Source: Xiphydria camelus
Taxonomy: Eukaryota > Arthropoda > Insecta > Hymenoptera > Xiphydriidae
Direction of reading: 5' to 3'
NCBI GenBank assembly: GCA_963678675.1
Contig: OY783195.1
Location: 28,817,385 to 28,881,384, forward strand
DNA length: 64,000 bases
The position numbers and the translations under genes are program-made. Below are positions 13,501 to 25,500 of this stretch, one piece after another. Numbering within the stretch: position 1 is the stretch's first letter; the number at the start of each line of letters is the position of its first letter. The notes below the pieces were generated by a model. That model was not told the DNA's origin and made no database searches. It saw only the letters and a program-made list of their open reading frames with translations.

Positions 13501-16500
13501 TGTAGTCCTCGATTTACCATTGACGTCCCACACGACGCGCAACGGCATTATCGTCCCGCGTGTCGCCTCGCTGCGGCCACGGGAGCGAGCCCCGCAACGG
13601 CATTGTCACGCGGCGCCCCTCGAATCCGGAAATCCCGGAGCGGTTCACGTTTCACGGACACCCCGTGTAAGTCGGACTGCTCTCGGTGACAGCCGCGGCG
13701 AGCGCCGCCGATGAGAACCGCTGTCCTTTCTCTCACAAGCCAGCACCATAGTGGGGGTTGCGCGATCGAGAGGGGAAGGGGTTCGTGCACGGTCCTTGCA
13801 GCCGTAGTTTTCACCAGTCGGGAACGCTTGTCGGCGAGCGCCTGTTTCGAGGGGGGGTCCTCCACCTCGTGTAGCCGTCTCTCCGCGTCTCTACGTCGTC
13901 GCTCCGTCGTCGTCGTCCTCGTGCATCGAGAGGCGCAGTGCTCCGCGCGACTTTGGAATCTCGAGAGAAAGAGAGAGCGCGCGCGCGTCGTGCTGCACGA
14001 GTTTCGCGCGTGTCGAGGAGGGAAAATCACGAGGAAGATCCTTCGGTGCAGGCGTCTCCGAAAATAGTAAGGAAACTGTGCGCGGCAGCGGCGGTGCCGA
14101 TCGATTTTGGCGAGGGTTCCGGAGGAATTCGAAGTACGTCAGAGGTCGCTCGAAGTCCTTCATCGGCGTGAAGAAAGAGCCGGAAGACGACTGGAGGTTT
14201 CGACTTGGTCCACTCCGAAAGCGCTACTCGTTCGACCTTCTCGTCTGAGTCATATTTCCGGGGAACATGCCCCTCGCTCCGAGCCGCGCTAAAAACGACG
14301 AAGAGGAACTCCCGAGGCGGACGACACCCCCGAGATCTTCAAGCACCTCGCGTCGCTGAAATCGCGAAAGGAATTCCACTCCGGAGCATCGGAGAATCTT
14401 GATCCGGCGAGAACAATGACGAGCGCAGCCGCTCGACGAGATCTTCGCGAGGGAGCCTCTTAGCGAAATCCACCCGCAACGTACCGTCACCCTCCGCCGA
14501 CTTCTACCGAGGCCTCGCCCTCGCGCGGGAGGATGAAGGTGCGCGGTTATCCCGGCCGCGCGGTCCTGGATGACCCGGAGCTCCTCCTGGACCCCGACGC
14601 CACCCGGGGACGCGCCATGGAGCTGCTGTACGAGGCGAGCTGGCGAGAGTGTGGGGTCAACTGGACGAGCGCGCCCAGGGCGAGGCCCGTCTCGCGCGAC
14701 GACGAGGACGGGGATCGCGGCTGTCGGCAGGCGCCCTACGCCGCGGTGATCTCGCAGCTCGAGGGCGTGCTGGAGGACGGCGGTTCTTTCAGCCCGCGGG
14801 ACGACAGATCGCCGAGGTCCAGCAGCGGCGACACCACCGACAGCGAGGGTGGCTCGGCGACGAACAACGGCGGACAGCAGACGCGCGGCGGCACCGGTTT
14901 TCTCATACCGAGGCCAAGATTGATCGTTCCGGTTCACACGTACGCCAGGAGACGACGCACCGGGGCGCCGCAGCTTCTCCGCAGGAGGAAATCTCGCGAA
15001 GGTATTCGAGGGTTTTGTCCGGCGATTTTTCTCGCGCGTGATCAGTCATCTGAATCGGTAAAAATAACTGAGAATCGGTAGGTACACCCGTGCTCACGGA
15101 ATCTGTCGCTGGTGACTTTTTTTAAACCTTATTTTTAAACGTACTAACCAGTGAACAATTAATTCTCATGCCCTCATTAGCTACGGTGACGTCTACTCTC
15201 GTTAATGAAAGCACGAGGATTGATTAATCATTGGTTAGTACGTTTAAAAATAACATTTAAAAAAAGTCACCAGCGACAGATTCCGTGAGCCCGGGTGTAT
15301 GTATGCCCAGGTGGAAAAGTTCTATATAGTGTTGTTTTAGTCGTATATGGATTATAGATGATTTCTGTATTAACCATATAGGAATGATTCTATAACCCAT
15401 ATACATATAATCCGTATATGGTTAATATAGAAATCATATATAATCCGCATACACCGAGAAAAATAAGGGTAAGCAATCTAACAAAAATGTTGGAGACCAT
15501 AACTAAACCGTTTAGTGAAATATCGATCTTATGTTTGTTTGGTTAGACTGACCATTTTCTGGCTAGAATAACTAGAAATGTGGTTAAAGTTACTACAAAT
15601 TTAATCAGAATAACTAGATATTTGGATCAGCTTACTAGTATTTTGGCTAGAACAACTAAACTTGTTTAACCAGATGCGTTTTGTCATTTTATGTAAGTTG
15701 TTTTTCTCAGTGTATGACCAATACCACATATGGATCATATAGAATTTTTCCGCCTGGTTAGGCACTGAAATCCAGTGAATGTGCAAGGTTACTTACTAAG
15801 CTGATTTCAGTGACTTTTCACTGATTTTCAGTGATTTTCACTGATTTAGATTAAAGAGAGTACGCGAAGTACGCGTGTCTCTTCCCGGTCCGCGCACACG
15901 AGCGCGTTTCGAAACGCGCGTCCGCTTTAACGAATCCGACAGAGGCGATGATCTAATCGCCACTATGAAACGGTTCGTCATCGCGACCGACGTACTACTC
16001 GGGACGGCCACGCTCGACGAAGTCGCGACGTAACGACGTGAAAAACGCGGTGAGATGAGCACGCGGACTAGACGCCGAGTTTCCTTTCTTGCCGAGAGTT
16101 TCGGAGAGTTTCGACGGGGGACATCACTTTCCTGTACGGTAGATTCCAATCGCGGTTCACCGCGGCGATTCGACTGACCTGGAAACCCCTTTTGCCCTCC
16201 CGGAAACGCCTCTTATACCGCGAACCGGAAACGCGCCGCCCGTAGACCCCTTCTCTGTAGTCCTCGTATACAATCGAAGTAACTGTGGATCGGAGTTCTC
16301 TTGTGCTCCGATGACGCGACTGATAGAGGAGAATGGACGCTAATAGAAGTCTGATCTCATAAATTGCCCTGGAATTCCTCACACGGAGACTGTATTTACA
16401 ATAAGATAGGCCATGTAAGGGTTTTTGGATGTTTCTATTGTGTTGAACAATTTTTCCTTAGAAACTACACTCTGAGAAAGAAGTACGGTAGATTTGACTA

Positions 16501-19500
16501 AATTAGCGGTCACGGGGAAACTATAATATATATATAGACTATATATGAATGATTTGAATGTTTTGAATTTCTTTACAATCCATATAAACTCGTGGTTTGC
16601 ACATAAGGTTTATATAGATATCATATAAAATCCATATATGACCAAATCCACCTAGAACTTTTTCGCCTGGGTTTTCAAAAGAAAAATTACTGTGTACCAC
16701 TCTGCAAAAGCATCCGAAAATCCTCACACATACCTCTTTTATTACAAATACAGTAAAATTCACCGATATCAGTCTTTCCGTGCTCCGCGTCAATAAACAC
16801 GCATATAGGAAACACACACGTGGTTCCCGCACGGGACCACGACTTTTTTCCGGCATCCCTCGGCACGTCACTCCGCCGCTCTTGGAAACAGCTGTCCCGC
16901 GACAACGGAGCGCGGAAACTCTCCGTAAAGGAGAACCGTTCCGCCGCGCTACTCCCGGGCGAGGCGCGCGAAACGACGCGATTTCTGGATAACCGAGCGC
17001 ACGGCGCGCGCATCCCAAACCCGACCCGACGGCAAATCCAGTGGAACACCTCGAGATTCTCGCTCCCTGCGTCAAGCATCGGCGATATCCGCCGTCGACT
17101 CGCTCGAAATCTCGCTCGAGGAGGCGGAGGATATCGCGTATGCCAGACATGAACTCTTTGTCCTGTTACGTCGTCATGCCGGGCTGTCCGCCATACGTTA
17201 TGTGCTTCGGCCTGGCGAACGACCGGCCGGAGTCGCCGGGGCAGGTACGCACAGCCTGCGCACATAACAGTCGGACGAGCCGAGGTCCTGTGTCGGGGTC
17301 ATATATAGCGGGTGGCGTCTTTGGTCACCGACCTAACCGTGGAGCGGGTGAAAGCGTTTATCTGAAAAACACGGGTAAACGCGGATGGGCTTCCGTCGAG
17401 TGCGCTCAGTCGTTTACGAATTTCCTGGGCCGATTTTTCCGGGTATCATGCTGACTCGGCGGAGTCGGGGAAATCCGCAGACTTTTTCTTAAGGGATAGG
17501 CGAGAATTGCGTGCCGAGGGGGAAGAGATAATTCTCTTTTTCCTCTCTCTCCCTTATTTCTGTTCGGAACGGGGAATTCCGCGCGGAATCGCGTTGGTCG
17601 CGCGTGATTCGAACGCCGAGGGGGAAACGTCGGAAAAGGCGAGGGGTCGAGCGCGGGGTGACGCGCTATCGGGATTTTTTTCTTCGGTTCGTGCGATATA
17701 AGTACGTCAGCCTCTCTCCGGGAGGATCGTGCGTCGCGGCAACGCTATCGCGGTGGAAGGAGCGCCGCGCGCGATCGCGATGGAATTGTAAACTCGTTTC
17801 ATCGCTCCCCGCCGTTGCCGAGAGGCTTTATTTTCAAAATATACGCTGACATCTTTCAAAACATCGCCAGCCGTCACGTCACGTACGTCGAAGGCCGTAC
17901 GAGACTGGCATCGGGCTCGGCAGGACTCACGCGCGGCCCGTCGACGTGGAATTTCACTTTCGCTTCGATTCCCATTTGATTCGAGAGCTGTGGATACGAT
18001 CGAATTGGCACATTTTTTTCATCTTTAATATGAAAATCCATGTAGAATCATAATAGAATCATATATAACGAGATTTAATCAGATATGATTATATATATTT
18101 AAATCTGAATGCAGTTGACAATTTTGGATCTGATTATATCAAATTGTTAACTGCATCCAGATCTAAATATATAATCATATAATCGACGTAATCATATCTG
18201 ATATCCAATTATATATGACCATATATGATTATGTATATTTTCTCCCGGATAGTCCTTATACGATTACTATAGAAATCATAATATATAATCAATATATGAC
18301 CGAAACGACATACGGATTATATACAAAATATATAGAACTTTTCCGCCTGGTTTTTCACAAAACACCAGTAAGTTTAATCAAATATTTAGTCATTCTATCC
18401 AGAAAACGGTCAATTTAACCAAACAAATGGAGGATCCATATTTCACCGAAAGGTTTAGTCATGATCTCCGAGGTTTGCCGAAATTCTTCTCAATACTGAA
18501 AGCCAAAATTGGTCCACGTTCGTCACCGCCGATCAAAGCCAACCAAAACATTTACCACGGCTTATCTCCTCCGTCTTCGTCCCATTAGCTAAGCCGAGCG
18601 ATACCGCCGCGATAACGTCGCTCATTTCCGTATGTACATATTCTAGAAACGCGCGGACTTTATCGCGGCGCCGACTTCTCTCGGCACTCGCGATACCGGG
18701 CGCCTTTTAGAAGAACATACGCGTTCTCCGGTTCGCGCCTCTCCCGACACAAAGGACCCTTTGAAGCGTTCCCGCGATGACACTGAGAACCGCTGATCGT
18801 GATTTCCGAGCGCGTATTAAACTGGGACGAGACCGTAAAGTGCAGCCAGAGTAGCGGGCGTGTAATCGCACTCCCAAAGTTACGAAACGAGATAGCGGAT
18901 AGACGGACACTCGTCGCGCGTTCTCTATCCGCGGGATCTCTTCGAATTGTACGTTAATTCGCGCCTCGTTAACCGCGGAATCGCCGATTCGCCGGTCTCT
19001 ATTCGTCGCGCGGCTGCTGTGCGGCAGGCGCGGGAGGATCGTGGGCAGACAGCGATCGACGTCACGTCCGTCGCGTGTAACCTTTCGACGAGGTCGCGCG
19101 CGCGCAGTTTCACGTTACGATCGTACGCCGATCGAACGCGACGCGCGATTCGGTTTCACTGCAGCGCTCGGGACTCTCGCTCCGTCGCTTTTAATCGACG
19201 CGAGGCGACGGACAGGAGCTGTACGACTCGGTCGCGTCGGACGGCGATGTTGCCAGCGCGCTGCAGCCCCTGTATGCACCGAGAGCGCAGCAGCGGCAGC
19301 CCCCGTCGCGGCGCGGAACGACATCGGGTCCCTCCGCGTGTCGCGACTTCGCTTCGGCCGCGTTTAAGGCCTGAGCACACAGAACGCGAACTCACCGCGC
19401 GGCCTTACCGCGCGGTGCGAACTCTATAACAATGGAAAGATCCTGTCACACAGACAGCACGGACTGGGCCGCTCGACTCCCGCGAACTTTGTAGCGAGTA

Positions 19501-22500
19501 ATGTCGCATTATCCTAGTCAAACAGAAGGCGGCCTGCCGCGGCGGACCAGTACAGCTCGCGGCCGACAGCGAACCGAAGCGAACCGTTTGTAAAATTTTA
19601 CAGAGTTCGCGCGCGGAAAGAGGCAAAATGAGTGGCGAAAGAGAATAAAATAATGAAAAATGTATTGATTTTGTGCGGGAGTGCAGTTTTCCGTATGACT
19701 TGCGTCATCCTGACTATACAGATGACTATGATTGTTGATTTATGACTATTGTAAAAGCAGGAAATGATTCATTTTGACCTGTCCCATACCGTCGACCGAT
19801 TTCGGAGCGACAAAGCACGCAAAAACTGTTGTCTTTCAATTGCATGTGTCCAGCGTTGACGAACGTTTTTTACATGCCATGTTCGGGCTTCTGTCGGTAA
19901 ATTTGAGACGCGTCAAAGGAGCTTCGAAATATAACGGTATTTATTACCGTGGGCACTGTAGGAAATGACTCATTCTGACCTGCCCCATACCGCCTGCCTC
20001 GCTGTTGCGACCGATTTCGGAGCGACAAACTGCACAGGTCAGTTGCGGGGGTATTATTGCACCATATGCACCATGCGTCTACCTGTTGTGCCGTACTCAG
20101 GTATCAAGGACGGTCAATTGACCCCTAACCCCTATCACCGCGAAGGGTTAGTTGTACCTGCAGGAAACAAACCAGAAATGCTGATGGGGTATCATCGATA
20201 CAACTCCATTGCTCAATAACATTTAAATATTTAAATATATGTTCAATTTTATTAAAAAATGCCTTTCTAAATTTGTTTGGTTTTATTCTAATGGTGCCAT
20301 GTTCTGGACGCCATGAACCATGAACGAAATTTTCTTTTCTTTTTTTGCTGACTGACGGGCGTTGTCCCACAAAATCGATGACTGACCATTTTGTTTATGT
20401 TTGATATAACATTTAATACCCTCACAAAAGTTTTGAAGTGTAGTAAACGAACTGCACAGTATTTATTTTTTGCACATACATTGCGGCCGACTGACTAGCT
20501 CCGTCCCCACATTTAACTGACTGACTGTCTTAACTTTTATTTATATGCAATATACAAGTTGTATATCGATTTTCAGTCTTAGTAAATTCATTTTATTACC
20601 TCGGCAGGAATGACAACTTCGCTGGCGTCCCTGAGACACCTGTTCTGAGTTTCGCTTGACATACACAATCGCAGTATGTTTGTCTACACAACCATTGTAA
20701 TAAACTATAAAAAAACTAGGCTTAGTAAATTCAGACTTTTTTTGGCTCTGGCTCTTGGACTATAACTGGACCGAGCGGTGGTTGTTAGGGTTTCCTAGTT
20801 TTCCGATAGACCATCGGTCGGAATTCGTCGCTACTTCTAATTATAAGTGGATTAAGTAGCCGACGGCTAGCGGTTCCGGGAAATTATATATTAATTATAT
20901 TATAAGCCACAGCCCCTGCTTGGTCTTAACATTTTCATAACATCAATTTTGAAAAGGAGAAACGATAAATTATACATTTAACCCTTTCAGCCACGACTTT
21001 TTTTTTTATCAGGTGAAAAAATATTTGATTAGTGATTTTGGATCACTGGAAGTGCTATAACCCTTCACTTGAAAAATTGATCTTTAGCTAAATGTGACTA
21101 ACGCACTTCAAATGGGATGCCATCAGTTGACTACATCATTTTTAAGTGGCAAAACGCAATCAATTCCGCATAAACGGAGTTAAGATTCTTATGTCGTCAC
21201 GGGACTGTGAACTCATTAGCAGCCTGGGCCCCCTTTCTCGAACTCGCTCGTATCCTTGCGTGCACTTAGCCAAGAGACCAATCAGGATCAAGTATTCCGT
21301 TGTTGCGGGGGTCCTGATTGGTCTACTCGCTAAGAAACGTATACGTTTCTCCTGCGAGTGACTCGAGAAAGGGGGCCCTGTACTACAACCCATTTGCACC
21401 ATGCGCCTACCTGGCGTGCCGTACTCAGGTATCAAGGATGGTCTCTGCCGCGCGAACTCTGTAAAATTTTGCTGTCCGCCGCGAACTCTACTTGTCCGCC
21501 GCGGCAGGCCGCCTTCTGTTTGACTGGGATAATGCAACATTACTTGCTACAAATTTCGCGCGGTAAGGCCGCGCGGTGAGTCCGCGTTCTGTGTGCTCAG
21601 GCCTTTAGTCGTCGGGACACGCGGCAAACCCGGACGAAGAAGTGAAAGCAGTTGGCACGGGACACAATGGGCTCCGGGCGCACGCGTCACTCGGCTCTTT
21701 ATCTCTCGCTCGAGTCGATAAAAATTGACTCGCAGTCTTGCCTGATCTCTTTCGAGGGGCGGGACTCCCTTTTCCACTTCTGTCCGCGCTTTTGTCCGAG
21801 GGAACGTAATTCGATTAGTCACGAAGATTCGTAGACTCGTGGAATGATGAGCTTCGTACACTTCGCGGTAGATAAATTTCGTGGATGCACCGAGCACAAA
21901 GCCATGGTGTCCAGTGGTCAGAGAATTCTGGAAAACCTGGAATTGTCAGGAAATGATGTGCGAGTCGTGAAAAAATCAAGGAAATTAAAGAATTTTCTGA
22001 AATTTTTCAAGAATACTCGAACTTCATGTGTTCTGAAAGTTGGAGTTTCTAGTTGAATACGAACCTAAATAATAGAAAAATGTATTTGATACGAATAGGA
22101 ACTTATTCATATTGAACAACGGTCTATTTGAATTTGATCGATGTTCTACTAGATTCGTACTTGATGAAAAAGGTATGCAAAACATTTATTTAATTCAAGT
22201 AGACTTTTGTTCGATGCGAATAAATTCCTATTTATCTCAAATAAATTTTTCTATTAGGACCGTGTTCAACTAGATCTTTTTCCTCATTGTAGTCCTCTCT
22301 TTTATTGATAATTAGAATATACTCATTTCCCAGTTGCCATACCCGTCGTATAGGTATTCGTTGATCTGCTCATTTGACGGAATGACTCATTTGTAATACT
22401 ACATACTGGAAAATTTATTATTTTAAACCAAAAATTCTGGAAAAGCCGGGGATTTTATTTGTATACATCACTAGACACCGTGAAAGCGTATCATCATCTC

Positions 22501-25500
22501 TCGTATAACGAAGCGCCTCGAATTACCCTTCCATATGATACGCGTAGTCGGGCACTCCTGAGGAGGAAGTGACACGTAACCGAGAATTAGCGACGACGAG
22601 AGGCGAAGGGTGGAGAACCAACCGAGACACTGGCCGTACCTATTTAATAAACTTCGAATTAATAACAAACAAGGTCTAACGACCGGAGACGCGCACGCGC
22701 GAGCCCACGTACATTTTCTTACGGGAAGACGACCGCCCTCTTTATAGAGTCTCGTCGTCACCTCCCCTTCTCGCGACGCGGACGTGCACGCGGCGCATCC
22801 GGCATCGAGAATCTCGAGAGAGCCTTTGCGGTCGGTCGCGTCATGCGATCGAGTGACGTCCCCGATGTACATCGCGCCTGGAGGGTAGGATAAAAGTGGG
22901 ATAGACGCTCCGGTTGAATAGCAAGTTCAAAATCGATTATCTCGAAGTCCGTTGCAGATACCGAAAAATCGTTTGAATGAAAAATATTCGTCTATATTTT
23001 TACTGTAAAAAAGCTACTTTTCATTTTTCGCATATCTCCACTGCGTTTCGAGATAATCGCGTTCAAAGTTACAATAAGGAGAAACTAGAGCATTTATCCC
23101 ACTTTTAACTTTATATCGCGAGACTCCCTGCGGTTCTCTAGGTGCTCGACTCCCCGAATACGTATACGAACGCGACCTCTCGCCTCTCCCTCCGATTCGG
23201 TTGCCGATCTCGCGTGAAACCAGTTGTCTCGCTCGAATGGGTCCGTCGAGACACCGCTCGGAAAAATTGTTTATTCGCGTCGGGCGATCTAATTGCGGCG
23301 AACGGGAATTTATTCGTCTGAATTTTCGTCCGATGCGGATAAGTTTCTTCTCGTCACGATTTCATTTTCCAACAGTTTCTCGCGACTAGCGCGTGACGCA
23401 AATTCAGTGACGAAATCGCTCGCGCCTTTTCTAAGCGCGAGAAAATCAGGGGAAAATAGCAACGGACGTTCGGAGGGAATTTTTTACCGTTTCATCGACC
23501 CAATCGGAGAACAGCTCTCCCGCAAAATTGCCCGCACCGCACACTACCGATGCGAGGAGCGCCCACGTCGAATGTCACTTTCTACCGTCGTTCAGGAATC
23601 TTCCAACTCGCTCCGCATCGCGTAACCTGCGGAGAGGCGACCTTGATCTTTTCGCCTTTTAGAAAATCAACGAGACCTCGCGTCCCGGTACCTTTCTCCT
23701 CGCTCGTTATCGCTCTTCCGCCGCTCGGGAGATCGACACCCACGCATGACAAAATTTATCTTCGATCGAATCGAAGAATTTTTTTTTACTCCACTTATAC
23801 GGATAAATGATTTCTCCGAGCATACGCTTTCGACTCCCTTCCATTTCGAGGAGCGAAGACAAAGCCGTTGACTCGCGCGCCTCTATTCCTCCACCGGATG
23901 AGTTTCGCGCGAAACGAGCTCGCCGTACGGTACTGAAATCCACCGTGGAACAAGGAGTACCGTTGTACGCGCTACGCTTCCGGCCTCTGTGATTTATCGA
24001 CGCGTTTAAACGAATTATACACGACGCTCGCGTATCGCCGCCACGAAGAAAAGTCTTCCAGTCGGGTTTTAATAGAGTCCCACAGTCGAGAGGTCCTCGA
24101 CGAGTCATTCGAGGGACAGACGAGACGGGTGCACCTGCTCGCCGCGTCGGTTGACGGTAACACGACCTACGAAGCGATGCGAGAGCCTCGCGCGCTGAGC
24201 GAGACTTTTTATCGGTGCGATGCGTGGTATGCGATTCCATTTTCTCAGTAATTTCTTTTACTGCCGATTCGACAAATTTGGACGAAATTATCTGCTCCGT
24301 ATTTTTTCATTTTTCATTTTCGGAAAAAAATTCGTACCATTTACAAAGTTTGTGGTAAACGGAACAAGTCCAATTTGTTTTTACGATAGGAACAATTTGG
24401 GTAGAAGTTACAAGCATTGGTGTAATTTGTACTAAGATCGTAGTCATCATAAGAATAAATTGGTCTTCTCTCGAAATTTACCAGAAATTTTGTAAATGCT
24501 AACTACGACTTATTTTTTTCCACGCGCAAAGCTGGAAAACGATATTTAAAAATGCAGCTACACTGTGAAAAATAATTTACCGATCTGAGTAACCGTCGAC
24601 ATGAATAGTGCCAAGAACATATTTATTTGAGTCTGACATATTGTCACTGAATCAAGTGTAGACTCATTCAATTCAGTGAATTACTTACACTTGCATACAC
24701 TTAAGTTAAATAAATATGTTCTTGTGGCATCATCTATGCAGTCGACGGTTACTTAGATCGGTAAATTATTTTTCTCAATATACATCATCATGTTGTAAGA
24801 CATCTCTCTTGCACTCGTTGCTTGACATAAGTCTCTCTTACGTTCCGATGACGTCACAATGTCGTAGAGAGAAACGCGCTTATAACTCGGCGCATAATTA
24901 TTTCTTCGGACATTTTCTCTTTCATATGATATTGATATACAAATTACAAATTTAATTTAAAAATATGAATATTGTTTTATGAGAAGACCGATTTCACCGA
25001 CCGTTCGCCGTGGCAGTGCGTAAACGACTTTTGAGAATTCGTCCCCGAGCGGTTTTTTGGAAATTTCCTCGGGCGCTGAATCGACCGTATGGACTATTTT
25101 TCGAACGCGCGCAAAGGCGGCGATGACGCAAGCGACGTTATCCTCTTCCAGTCAAGGAGAACATCCTCGGCGCCTCTTCGGTTTCTCTTTTCGCAACGCA
25201 ACAGGACGCTCGATATCGTCCCGAAACGTTAGTTCGCCCGTCGCACTTGGATGGTCCTTCGACGGACTTTCCTACCGTGAGTGGACGTTTTAACACTAAA
25301 CGTACCAAGCGGGGTCAAATGACCCCTTTCAAAATTTACTTTAAAATCGTACATTCATTGTTATTTCTTTCGTTCATTTGACTTTCTGTAAATTCTTATA
25401 TCATCTGATTATTCAATTTCTCGCTCTCCCTTTTTCTCGTAGCTTATTTTTTATAGCGAAAAATTCTTTACCTACCTTACGTACCACGAGGGGTCATTTG

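Noticed and set aside
18947..19429. 160-codon plus-strand frame
   Set aside because: GC-driven frame that runs across the boundary into the 2.2-kb transposon, with no similarity.
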